Below, piece after piece: positions 36,835 through 44,667 of a stretch of 64,000 bases of DNA. The first letter of the stretch is position 1, and every line of letters begins with the position of its first letter. This stretch comes from Pseudobutyrivibrio ruminis AD2017 (GTDB taxonomy: Bacteria; Bacillota; Clostridia; Lachnospirales; Lachnospiraceae), in contig NZ_AUJQ01000006.1 of the NCBI RefSeq assembly GCF_000424305.1, positions 166,266 through 230,265 on the forward strand, written 5' to 3'. A model generated the notes under the pieces. That model was given only the letters and a program-made list of their open reading frames with translations, was not told the origin of the DNA and ran no database searches. The position numbers and the translations under genes are program-made.

Positions 36835-37087
36835 AAGTATAAGAAGAAAAGGAAACTCCAATTTTATACGAGAAATCCAAGAATTAACGTGCTTAAAGAA
36901 GAAAAAAGTATAAGAATCAAGCGGTATCGCTGGTCTTATACTTTTTACATGTTGCTGAGAGCCTTTATAGCTATAAAAAAGTATAGAATCAGCAAAAAAC
37001 TTTCTGTATATACTTTTGACAAAGCTAATCAAAGCTATAGGGCAAAAATAAGTATAAAATCTTAGAAAGCGGTTGAATATTATACTT
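36835..37087. repeat. Array E: four inverted-repeat units, 71-73-bp period
   Basis: AAGTATAA-type arms start at 36835, 36906, 36979 and 37050 (steps 71, 73, 71). The partner TTATACTT begins 29-30 bp on in each. The best unit extends to AAAAAGTATAAG/CTTATACTTTTT. Confidence 0.8.
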
Positions 37088-37133
37088 ATCGCGGCAAGCG
37101 CCCAAGAATAGCATAACGTCACCACAAGGGATA

Positions 37134-37168
37134 ATAGGCATAACCACCGCACCCCACCGCTGGCTGTC
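37134..37168. repeat. Header repeat H6
   Basis: Last copy (ATAGGCATAACCACCGCACC, CCGCTGGCTGTC). No inverted-repeat set follows; the Nudix gene begins 90 bp on. Confidence 0.85.
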
Positions 37169-37257
37169 ACCCTGGTTAAGCAAAAGAAATGCGGGAGCCA
37201 AAACAATGGAAGAAGATGATATAATTAGGCTAAGGCAAAAGAAAAGGAGAAAATCTC

Positions 37258-37713
37258 ATGACATTTACAACACTATGCTATCTGATAAAGGATAATAAAT
37301 ATTTAATGCTGCATCGCACTAAGAAGGAGCATGATATTAACGCGGGGAAGTATATAGGTGTTGGTGGTCATGTGGAAGAGGGGGAGTCTCCAGCGGATTG
37401 CATAAAGCGAGAGATATTTGAAGAGACTGGGCTGACAGCGGGAAAGGTTACTGCCAGAGGATTCATTACCTTTGTTATGGGAGATGTTACTGAACATACA
37501 ATGCTTTACACTTGTGATGATTTTACAGGTGAGGTGAAAGCTGACTGCAATGAAGGGGAATTAGTGTGGGTTGATATAGATAAAGTGCCAGAACTTAACC
37601 TTTGGGAAGGTGATAAAGTATTCCTTGAAAAATTAAATTCAAAAAGAGATTATTTTACTGTTAAGCTAATTTATGATGCTGCCGATAATCTAATCGGTGT
37701 GGTTAATGAATAA
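37258..37713 (+). CDS. Nudix hydrolase (MutT-like)
   Basis: A 151-residue Nudix protein that would hydrolyse a nucleoside diphosphate linked to another moiety, for example 8-oxo-dGTP. The Nudix box is intact: GGHVEEGESPADCIKREIFE then ETGL (about residues 38-60). The substrate cannot be read from sequence. GGAGAAAATCTC precedes the ATG. It is the first gene after the repeat region. Confidence 0.9.
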   Translation: MTFTTLCYLIKDNKYLMLHRTKKEHDINAGKYIGVGGHVEEGESPADCIKREIFEETGLTAGKVTARGFITFVMGDVTEHTMLYTCDDFTGEVKADCNEGELVWVDIDKVPELNLWEGDKVFLEKLNSKRDYFTVKLIYDAADNLIGVVNE

Positions 37714-37722
37714 TATTTCTTG

Positions 37723-37740
37723 TGTGACAGTTATGTGACA
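37723..37740 (+). promoter_or_regulatory. TGTGACA-N4-TGTGACA box, copy 1
   Basis: Direct repeat with an 11-bp step and AT-rich spacer (GTTA), the form bound by OmpR/PhoB-type response regulators. The same box lies before the paralogous gene at 39586. Confidence 0.6.
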
Positions 37741-37801
37741 AATTGAATGTTATTATTCTTTCAGAAACAATAAATAATACATATTTTGGAGGGAATTAAA
37801 A

Positions 37802-37933
37802 ATGGTTGTAGGACAGATCATCAATTGCAGTACAGTAGATGAAGTTATCAGAAAGGCATTTGAGCTTAAGGATAAGGGAATAATGACAGAATTTATATCC
37901 TGCTGTCGACTAAGAGTTGTTTGCATAGGATAA
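37802..37933 (+). CDS. Orphan small protein, 43 residues (family member 2)
   Basis: Starts MVVGQIINCSTVDEVIRKAF and ends RLRVVCIG. GGAGGG lies upstream and a terminator directly after. It is nearly the same as the protein at 39586 (about 70 percent by eye) and homologous to that at 4147. It has extra Cys residues (SCC) in the second half. No known family is recognised. It has its own TGTGACA direct-repeat box and is convergent with the CBM6-CBM6-CBM2 gene. Confidence 0.82.
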   Translation: MVVGQIINCSTVDEVIRKAFELKDKGIMTEFISCCRLRVVCIG

Positions 37934-37937
37934 AGTT

Positions 37938-37965
37938 GGGGCTGTTCGAAAACAGCCCCATTTAT
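37938..37965 (+). terminator. Terminator between convergent genes
   Basis: GGGGCTGTT/AACAGCCCC with CGAA loop, followed by ATTTATATTT. Confidence 0.85.
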
Positions 37966-37967
37966 AT

Positions 37968-39299
37968 TTATAGAAGGATGAAGTTTAATGTGTTACCAAT
38001 TGAACCGGAACCGTTAAGTCCGAATGTAGCGTTGCCGTTAGCGCCGATTGTGCTATTCCATGTCTCAGGAGTGAATACGTAGTATTCGCCTTCTTCAGCA
38101 ACCTTTGCACACCAGCAATTGTCAACAGTAATATCAGATTTCTTAATCTTTAAAGTCCAGTTATTTACTGTAGTTGTAGAATTGTTTACAACCTTGAAGT
38201 TTACAGTGTAACCTGTTCCCCAGCTATTGATTTCATACTGAAGACCTAAGTCAGACTCTGCAGGAGTAGGATCAACAGGAGTAGGATCAACTGGTGTTGG
38301 GTCTACAGGAGTAGGATCAACTGGTGTAGGGTCTACAGGTGTAGGATCCTCAGGAGTTGGCTCTGGCTTTGTTGGAGGAGCCATTACCTTCCATGAATCT
38401 AAGTAAACTGTTGCGCCCTTAAGTGTTGATACGAAATAAAGGTCATGTTTTCCTTCGATACCAGAAGCAACCTTAACAGTCTTTGTTGAGAAATCTCCGG
38501 CGTTTAATTTAACATTTGAAACTACCTGGCCCTCTGGGCTGTCTAAACGAACTTCAAGAATGCCAAGCTTTGAAGCCTTAGCTGTAACAATAAAAGCAGC
38601 AAGACCTTCAGAGAAATCTACATTCTTAACTGCAGCATAGCCGTTAGAACGGATCATAGCACATCTTGTGTTATCAACAGTAATAGCAACAGCTGCCTTC
38701 ATTTCCTGTGAGTTCTCACCCTCTACAGTTTCATAAGGATTAACTGTTCCTGTAAGGATAGAAGGGTCTGCAGGTGTAGGATTACTTGGGTCTACAGGAG
38801 TAGGCTCTTCTGGAGTAACTGGCTGCTGACCAGGAGGGAGGAGAGCTTTCCAAGAATCGATGTCAGTCTTTCCAAGCTTACCTACAAAATATAATGTGTG
38901 ATGACCTTCTACCTGCTTTGCAGCAGCAGAAACCTGCTTGAAAGCACCATTTGTATTTCCAACTCTGAATGTGCTGATTAAATCGCCATCAGCTTTGTCA
39001 AGATGTACTTCGAACCATGTAGGTGCGTATGTACGAACGTTTGCTGTAAGTGAAACAACACCTGAAGTGAACTCAAGTGGAACAGTAGAGAATGAATCGC
39101 CACTCTCTAATCCTGAAATGTATTTTAAGTTGCCTTCAGTTGCAACATCTACACCGTTTTTTGTAGCCGTTACTTCGGCTTCAAGTGTAGAATAAGGGCT
39201 AATTTTTGGTACTGCGAAAGCTGTGATACTAGTCACAGAAGATGCCATAAGTCCAAGAGCTAAAGATGCACTTAGAAGGCTTTTGTGTAATTTTCTCAT
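37968..39299 (-). CDS. Secreted CBM6-CBM6-CBM2 protein without catalytic domain
   Basis: A 443-residue secreted protein. A signal peptide (to about 30) is followed by two CBM6-like beta-sandwiches (about 33-155 and 185-305; each ends in the DIDSWKAL or YLDSWKVM strand), a TPVDP-repeat linker (about 310-348) and a C-terminal CBM2 (about 350-443; NSWGTGYTVNFKV, ETWNSTI). With no enzyme module it may tether the cell or other proteins to xylan and cellulose. It lies between two paralogous small-protein genes of opposite strand. The linker is the same type as in the GH9 enzyme. Confidence 0.85.
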   Translation of the reverse strand: MRKLHKSLLSASLALGLMASSVTSITAFAVPKISPYSTLEAEVTATKNGVDVATEGNLKYISGLESGDSFSTVPLEFTSGVVSLTANVRTYAPTWFEVHLDKADGDLISTFRVGNTNGAFKQVSAAAKQVEGHHTLYFVGKLGKTDIDSWKALLPPGQQPVTPEEPTPVDPSNPTPADPSILTGTVNPYETVEGENSQEMKAAVAITVDNTRCAMIRSNGYAAVKNVDFSEGLAAFIVTAKASKLGILEVRLDSPEGQVVSNVKLNAGDFSTKTVKVASGIEGKHDLYFVSTLKGATVYLDSWKVMAPPTKPEPTPEDPTPVDPTPVDPTPVDPTPVDPTPVDPTPAESDLGLQYEINSWGTGYTVNFKVVNNSTTTVNNWTLKIKKSDITVDNCWCAKVAEEGEYYVFTPETWNSTIGANGNATFGLNGSGSIGNTLNFILL

Positions 39300-39505
39300 A
39301 GGATGAACCCTCCATTCATTTTCTTAATCGTTTTCGAGCTCGAGCAAGATTATCGTAACAATTTTGTAACAACTTAGCTTTGCAATAATTGCTATTTAGA
39401 TATTAAAAATTGCTGTAAATAAACATAAGTATGCTATTGAGTAATATTAGACAAAATAGTATTATAATACATATATATATTTACTTAATAAGATGAAGGG
39501 TTTCG

Positions 39506-39523
39506 TGTGACATATATGTGACA
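39506..39523 (+). promoter_or_regulatory. TGTGACA-N4-TGTGACA box, copy 2
   Basis: Same 7-4-7 direct repeat as at 37723 (spacer TATA). About 50 bp around the two boxes align, including a shared downstream TTTCAGAA. It also sits in the divergent interval upstream of the CBM6 protein gene. Confidence 0.6.
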
Positions 39524-39585
39524 TATGAAATGATAAACTCTTTTTCAGAACAAATGTTAAAGTAATATTAGGAGGTATGAAGAAA

Positions 39586-39717
39586 ATGGTAGTAGGACAG
39601 ATTATTAATTGCTGTACAGTAGACGAGGTTGTTAGAAAGGCTTTCGAGCTTAAGAACCAGGGGATTATTACTGAATTTGTAGCAAATAATGCGCTACGCG
39701 TCGTAGCTGTAAACTAA
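39586..39717 (+). CDS. Orphan small protein, 43 residues (family member 3)
   Basis: Starts MVVGQIINCCTVDEVVRKAF and ends LRVVAVN. GGAGG lies 10 bp before the ATG at 39586; the in-frame ATG at 39577 is only 1 bp from the ribosome site and is rejected. It has a strong terminator after it. The family match and shared upstream box with the gene at 37802 indicate recent duplication. Function unknown. Confidence 0.82.
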   Translation: MVVGQIINCCTVDEVVRKAFELKNQGIITEFVANNALRVVAVN

Positions 39718-39730
39718 GTGAACAATTATT

Positions 39731-39761
39731 AAAAAGCTCCGGTAGGTAACCGGAGCTTTTT
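39731..39761. terminator. Bidirectional terminator
   Basis: AAAAAGCTCCGGT/ACCGGAGCTTTTT, loop AGGTA, between the small gene and the convergent ABC-F gene. Confidence 0.92.
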
Positions 39762-39766
39762 AAGTA

Positions 39767-41404
39767 TTAATCATCTAATTCGTTAGAAGACATTTCAAGT
39801 ACAGTACGCTTACGAGCCATCTCATCAGATTCAAGATACTCATCGTAAGTTGTCATCTTATCAATCATCTGTCCGTTAGGAAGAATTTCGATAATACGGT
39901 TAGCTGTAGTCTGTACGATTTCGTGGTCACGAGAAGAGAAGAGGATAACACCTGAGAACTTCTGTAAACCAGTATTAAGTGCTGTGATTGATTCCATGTC
40001 TAAGTGGTCAGTAGGTTCATCAAGCATAAGTACGTTAGAGTTTTCAATCATCATACGTGAAAGAAGAACACGCACCTTTTCACCACCGGATAATACCTTC
40101 ATCTTCTTAGCGCCGTCATCGCCAGCGAAAAGCATTCTGCCAAGGAATCCACGTACATAAGTAGCATCCTTAATTTCAGAGAACTGTGTAAGCCAATCTA
40201 CAATGAGAAGGTCTGTATTAAAGATGTTAGTGTTGTCCTTAGGGAAGTAAGACTGTGAAGTAGTAACGCCCCACTTGTAGCTTCCTTCGTCCGGCTCCAT
40301 CTCCCCAGCAAGAATCTGGAAGAGAACTGTCTTAGCCTTTTCGTTAGAACCAACGAAAGCGATTTTGTCTTCGCGGCCAACGTTGAATGAAAGGTGATCA
40401 AGGATAAGCTCACCATCAATTGTCTTTGTAAGGTTCTCAACTGAAAGAACTTCGTTTCCGATTTCACGAGCTGGTCTGAAATCGATGTATGGGTACTTAC
40501 GGCTAGAAGGACGGATGTCATCTAACTGAATCTTCTCTAATGCACGCTTACGAGATGTAGCCTGCTTAGACTTAGAAGCGTTAGCAGAGAATCGCTGGAT
40601 GAATTCCTGTAATTCCTTAATCTGCTCTTCCTTCTTCTTGTTAGCTTCCTTACGCTGCTGGATGATAAGCTGTGAAGACTGATACCAGAAATCATAGTTA
40701 CCAGCGTAAAGCTGAATCTTACCGTAATCAATATCTGCTGTATGTGTACATACCTTGTTAAGGAAGTATCTATCATGGGATACAACGATAACTGTATTCT
40801 CAAAGTTAATAAGGAATTCTTCAAGCCAAGCGATAGCATCTAAATCCAAGTGGTTAGTAGGCTCATCGAGAAGAAGTACATCTGGTGAACCGAAAAGTGC
40901 ACGAGCAAGAAGAATCTTGACCTTTAATGCACCTGGAAGCTCAGACATCTGAGTGTAGTGATATTCTGTATCAACACCAAGTCCGTTAAGGAGCTGAGCA
41001 GCGTCTGACTCTGCATTCCAACCATCCATCTCTGCGAACTCTGTCTCAAGCTCTGCAGCGCGGATACCATCTTCGTCAGAAAAATCTTCCTTCATATAAA
41101 TAGCGTCCTTTTCCTTCATGATATCGTAAAGACGCTGGTTACCCATAATAACTGTATCAAGAGCTGTGAACTCATCATACTTGAAGTGGTCCTGCTCTAA
41201 GAATGAAAGGCGGTTGCCAGGGCTCATAGTGATTTCACCACTAGTAGGCTCTAACTGACCAGATAAGATTCTAAGGAAAGTAGACTTACCTGCACCGTTA
41301 GCACCGATGATACCGTAGCAGTTTCCTTCTGTAAATTTGATATTAACTTCTTCAAATAAGGCCTTTTTGCCAAATCGAAGAGTGACATTATTTGCTTGAA
41401 TCAT
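39767..41404 (-). CDS. ABC-F family ATPase (YbiT-like)
   Basis: A 545-residue soluble protein with two ABC ATPase domains and no membrane part. ABC-F proteins bind the ribosomal E site and relieve stalling or give antibiotic protection. Domain 1 has Walker A GANGAGKST and Walker B LLLDEPTNHLDL, but its signature reads ELPGALKVK in place of LSGGE. Domain 2 has a decayed Walker A (GSNEKAKT) with a normal LSGGEKVR and LMLDEPTDHLDM. The linker between them (about 240-310) is rich in Lys/Glu. These substitutions fit the YbiT-like subgroup rather than known resistance factors. Confidence 0.88.
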   Translation of the reverse strand: MIQANNVTLRFGKKALFEEVNIKFTEGNCYGIIGANGAGKSTFLRILSGQLEPTSGEITMSPGNRLSFLEQDHFKYDEFTALDTVIMGNQRLYDIMKEKDAIYMKEDFSDEDGIRAAELETEFAEMDGWNAESDAAQLLNGLGVDTEYHYTQMSELPGALKVKILLARALFGSPDVLLLDEPTNHLDLDAIAWLEEFLINFENTVIVVSHDRYFLNKVCTHTADIDYGKIQLYAGNYDFWYQSSQLIIQQRKEANKKKEEQIKELQEFIQRFSANASKSKQATSRKRALEKIQLDDIRPSSRKYPYIDFRPAREIGNEVLSVENLTKTIDGELILDHLSFNVGREDKIAFVGSNEKAKTVLFQILAGEMEPDEGSYKWGVTTSQSYFPKDNTNIFNTDLLIVDWLTQFSEIKDATYVRGFLGRMLFAGDDGAKKMKVLSGGEKVRVLLSRMMIENSNVLMLDEPTDHLDMESITALNTGLQKFSGVILFSSRDHEIVQTTANRIIEILPNGQMIDKMTTYDEYLESDEMARKRTVLEMSSNELDD

Positions 41405-41663
41405 TTAACTTCCTTTCTCTATACAAAAAAACAAGTTGGAAAACAAGGCAAGCCAATGAAGTCCAACTAATAATCAAAACAGGTTAATGATATCAAAAAA
41501 TAGGGTTTTTGTACAGATGGAACTATGAAAAACTAGACCAAAACACCAAAAAACACCAAAAGAAACCTAGAGAATCATAGAAATTTCGCTATTAGTATTA
41601 TTGCTTTTTAAAATGTTAAATTATATAATATTTAATAAAAAATTTTTGAAAGGTGGTGATATC

Positions 41664-43967
41664 ATGTCAGCTCATAAACAGAATGAACTGGAACAGTTAG
41701 AAAACAAAGTTTCTATAGATAATCATGGTGTCATCGCCACAGAAGATTTCGTTGATCCAGAGGTATTATATAAGGAACTTATCGACAGAGTTCGCAAATA
41801 CCATCCTAATGACGACATTTCTATGATTGAGAAGGGCTATCAGCTTGCCAGCAAGGCTCACGAGGGTCAGGTGCGCAAGTCTGGGGAGCCTTATATCATC
41901 CATCCACTCTGTGTTGCAATCATCCTTGCAGATCTTGAGCTTGATAAGGAAACCATCGTTGCTGGTCTTTTACATGACGTAGTAGAGGATACTATCTATA
42001 CTAAGGAAGAAATAGCAGCAGAATTCTCCGAAGAAGTTGCAGAGCTTGTTGATGGCGTTACCAAATTAGGCCAGTTAAATTACGACGCGGATAAAGTAGA
42101 AATCCAGGCTGAGAACCTTCGTAAGATGTTCCTTGCCATGGCTAAGGATATCCGTGTAATCCTTATAAAGCTTGCGGATAGACTTCATAACATGCGTACA
42201 TTGAAGTACATGCGTCCTGAAAAGCAAAAGGAAAAAGCCAGAGAAACCATGGAAATCTATGCTCCTTTGGCACAGCGTCTTGGTATCAGCAAGGTTAAAA
42301 TAGAGCTGGATGATTTGGCGTTGAAATACCTTGAGCCAGATGCTTACTACGATTTGGTTGAAAAGGTAGCTCTCAGAAAGAATCAGCGTAACGAATATAT
42401 CCATTCCTTAGTTGATGATGTTGCAAAACACATTAAGGATGCTGATATTGATGCAGAAGTATACGGAAGAGCTAAGCATTTCTTTAGCATTTATAAAAAG
42501 ATGGTCAATCAGCACAAAACCATCGATCAGATATATGATTTATTTGCGGTGCGCATCATTGTAGATTCCATCAAGGATTGTTACGCAGCACTTGGTGTTA
42601 TTCACGAAATGTACACTCCAATCCCAGGCCGTTTCAAGGACTACATTGCTATGCCAAAGCCTAACATGTACCAGTCTTTGCATACCACAGTTATCGGTCC
42701 TAACGGTTCACCATTCGAAATTCAGATTCGTACCTACGAAATGCATCGTACCAGTGAATACGGTATCGCAGCTCACTGGAAATACAAGGAAAGCGGCGAA
42801 GGCTCTACAGTTGTAGGCGAGGAAGAAAAGCTTTCTTGGCTACGTGAAATCTTGGAATGGCAGCAGGAGATTTCCGATAATAAGGAATTCTCAAGCCTGC
42901 TTAAGTCAGACCTTAACCTGTTTTCTGATACAGTATTTTGCTTTACTCCATCAGGAGATGTTAAGAACTTACCTAACGGTTCCACACCAATTGATTTTGC
43001 CTATGCAATTCATTCCGCAGTTGGTAACCGTATGATAGGAGCTAAGGTTAACGGTAAGCTTGTGCCTATCGATTATGTCATCCAAAACGGTGACCGCATC
43101 GAAATAGTCACATCGCAGAATACCAATGGACCTAGCCGTGACTGGCTCAGCATTGTTAAAAGCTCTCAGGCTAAGAACAAAATCAACCAGTGGTTCAGAA
43201 GTCAGTCCAAGGACGAGAATGTTGCAAAGGGTAAGGAACTTCTCATTGCATCTGCAAAACAAAAGGGTATTGATTTAGGCGAAATCAACAAGCCTAAGTA
43301 TCAAGAGCTTATTAAGAATAAATATGGTTTCCACAGCTGGGAGGATTGTCTTGCCGCTGTAGGCCAGGGAGCCATCAAGGAAGGCGCTGTCATCAACAGA
43401 ATGAACACTGAATGGCAGAAAGACCATCCTATCAAAATCACTGACGAGGATGTTCTTGCAGAGCATTCCGGCAACAGTGACAAGATTAAACCAAAGTCTA
43501 AAAACGGTATTACAGTTAGTGGCATTTATGATGTTTCAGTTCGTTTTTCAAAGTGCTGTAACCCAGTGCCAGGAGATGAAATCGTAGGCTTTGTAACCCG
43601 AGGTCGTGGAGTTTCCATCCATCGAACCGACTGCATCAACATGATTAATCTTCCTGATTTCGAAAAGGAAAGATTAATCGAGGCCGAATGGGCTCAGGAT
43701 TCAGAAGATGAAGGCAAAAAGGGCGGTGTATATCTTACAGAAATCAACATCTACGGTAACAACCGTACAGGACTTCTTGTTGATATCACTCGCATATTTA
43801 CAGAAAGAGAAATCGATATCGATTCAATCCATTCAAAGACCAGCAAACAGGGCGTTGCCACAATCACTATCAAGTTCGGCACACAAAGCCGCGAACAGCT
43901 TCGTTCTTTGGTTGAGAAGATTAAACAGGTTGAATCCATCATCGATGTTGAACGACCTAGAGGATAG
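41664..43967 (+). CDS. relA: Bifunctional (p)ppGpp synthetase/hydrolase
   Basis: A 767-residue Rel protein for the stringent response. An HD hydrolase domain (about 50-200; HDVVEDT), a synthetase domain (about 240-370; GRFKDYIAMPKPNMYQSLHT), a TGS domain (about 405-465), a zinc-finger/helical region and a C-terminal ACT domain are all present, as in the usual long RSH form. The start at 41664 follows AAAGGTGGTG; an open stretch to 41601 lacks a ribosome site. Confidence 0.95.
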   Translation: MSAHKQNELEQLENKVSIDNHGVIATEDFVDPEVLYKELIDRVRKYHPNDDISMIEKGYQLASKAHEGQVRKSGEPYIIHPLCVAIILADLELDKETIVAGLLHDVVEDTIYTKEEIAAEFSEEVAELVDGVTKLGQLNYDADKVEIQAENLRKMFLAMAKDIRVILIKLADRLHNMRTLKYMRPEKQKEKARETMEIYAPLAQRLGISKVKIELDDLALKYLEPDAYYDLVEKVALRKNQRNEYIHSLVDDVAKHIKDADIDAEVYGRAKHFFSIYKKMVNQHKTIDQIYDLFAVRIIVDSIKDCYAALGVIHEMYTPIPGRFKDYIAMPKPNMYQSLHTTVIGPNGSPFEIQIRTYEMHRTSEYGIAAHWKYKESGEGSTVVGEEEKLSWLREILEWQQEISDNKEFSSLLKSDLNLFSDTVFCFTPSGDVKNLPNGSTPIDFAYAIHSAVGNRMIGAKVNGKLVPIDYVIQNGDRIEIVTSQNTNGPSRDWLSIVKSSQAKNKINQWFRSQSKDENVAKGKELLIASAKQKGIDLGEINKPKYQELIKNKYGFHSWEDCLAAVGQGAIKEGAVINRMNTEWQKDHPIKITDEDVLAEHSGNSDKIKPKSKNGITVSGIYDVSVRFSKCCNPVPGDEIVGFVTRGRGVSIHRTDCINMINLPDFEKERLIEAEWAQDSEDEGKKGGVYLTEINIYGNNRTGLLVDITRIFTEREIDIDSIHSKTSKQGVATITIKFGTQSREQLRSLVEKIKQVESIIDVERPRG

Positions 43968-43993
43968 TTTGAAATTAATAGTAATGACTATAT

Positions 43994-44030
43994 AGAACAG
44001 CTATTTCGCAAAGGATAGCTGTTCTAACAT
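43994..44030 (+). terminator. Terminator-like hairpin after relA
   Basis: AGAACAGCTA/TAGCTGTTCT, 12-base loop, then AACATTTT; it overlaps the leader of the next gene. Confidence 0.7.
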
Positions 44031-44043
44031 TTTGGAGAGGAAT

Positions 44044-44667
44044 ATGAAAGTAGCAAAGGTAATGCTGCCAGCGGCAATGGAAAATTGCTATATGGCTATT
44101 AATGAAGATACAAAGGAATGTATTATTATAGATCCAGGCTCAGCTGCAGAAAGAGTTAAATCGGCAGTTGCCCAGACTGGAGCAAAGCCTGTAGCGGTAC
44201 TTCTTACACATGGACATTTTGACCATGCAGGAGAGGCGGCAACAATAGCAGATGAATACGGAATAAAGATTTACGCTCATGAGGCCTGTGCTGACGAGCT
44301 CAAGAACCCAGCTATTAATCTATCTGCTGATATGTACGGAAGCAGTGAAACATACAGAGCAGACATTTTCCTAAAGGATGATGAAGAAATAGAGCTTGCA
44401 GGCCTTAAGGTTAAGTGCCTGTTCACACCAGGTCACACACCAGGTGGTTGCTGCTATTATTTTGAAAAAGAAGGCATTGTGTTTACGGGAGATACTCTTT
44501 TCAGCGGGTCAGTTGGACGCACAGACTTCCCAGGTGGCTCAATGAGTCAGCTGGTGGGAAGCATCAAATCAAAGCTTATGCCACTTGATGACGACACAAT
44601 CTGCTACCCAGGCCACAACGAACCAACCACTATTAGCGAAGAAAGGCTATATAATCCATATCTATGA
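44044..44667 (+). CDS. Metallo-beta-lactamase fold hydrolase (glyoxalase II-like)
   Basis: A 207-residue hydrolase with the zinc-binding THGHFDHAGE motif (about 56-65) and later conserved His/Asp sites (TPGHTPGG, FTGDTLF, YPGHNEPT). The family includes hydroxyacylglutathione hydrolase-like enzymes such as YcbL. Start at ATG 44044 with GGAGAGG just before; a TTG 12 bp earlier is in frame. It overlaps hemZ by 4 bp. Confidence 0.9.
   Translation: MKVAKVMLPAAMENCYMAINEDTKECIIIDPGSAAERVKSAVAQTGAKPVAVLLTHGHFDHAGEAATIADEYGIKIYAHEACADELKNPAINLSADMYGSSETYRADIFLKDDEEIELAGLKVKCLFTPGHTPGGCCYYFEKEGIVFTGDTLFSGSVGRTDFPGGSMSQLVGSIKSKLMPLDDDTICYPGHNEPTTISEERLYNPYL

Noticed and set aside
36518..37206. Minus-strand frames of 120 and 160 codons
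   Set aside because: They run through arrays D and E and header repeats; shared peptide bits such as RWLCLLS come from the header read in different frames. No ribosome site.
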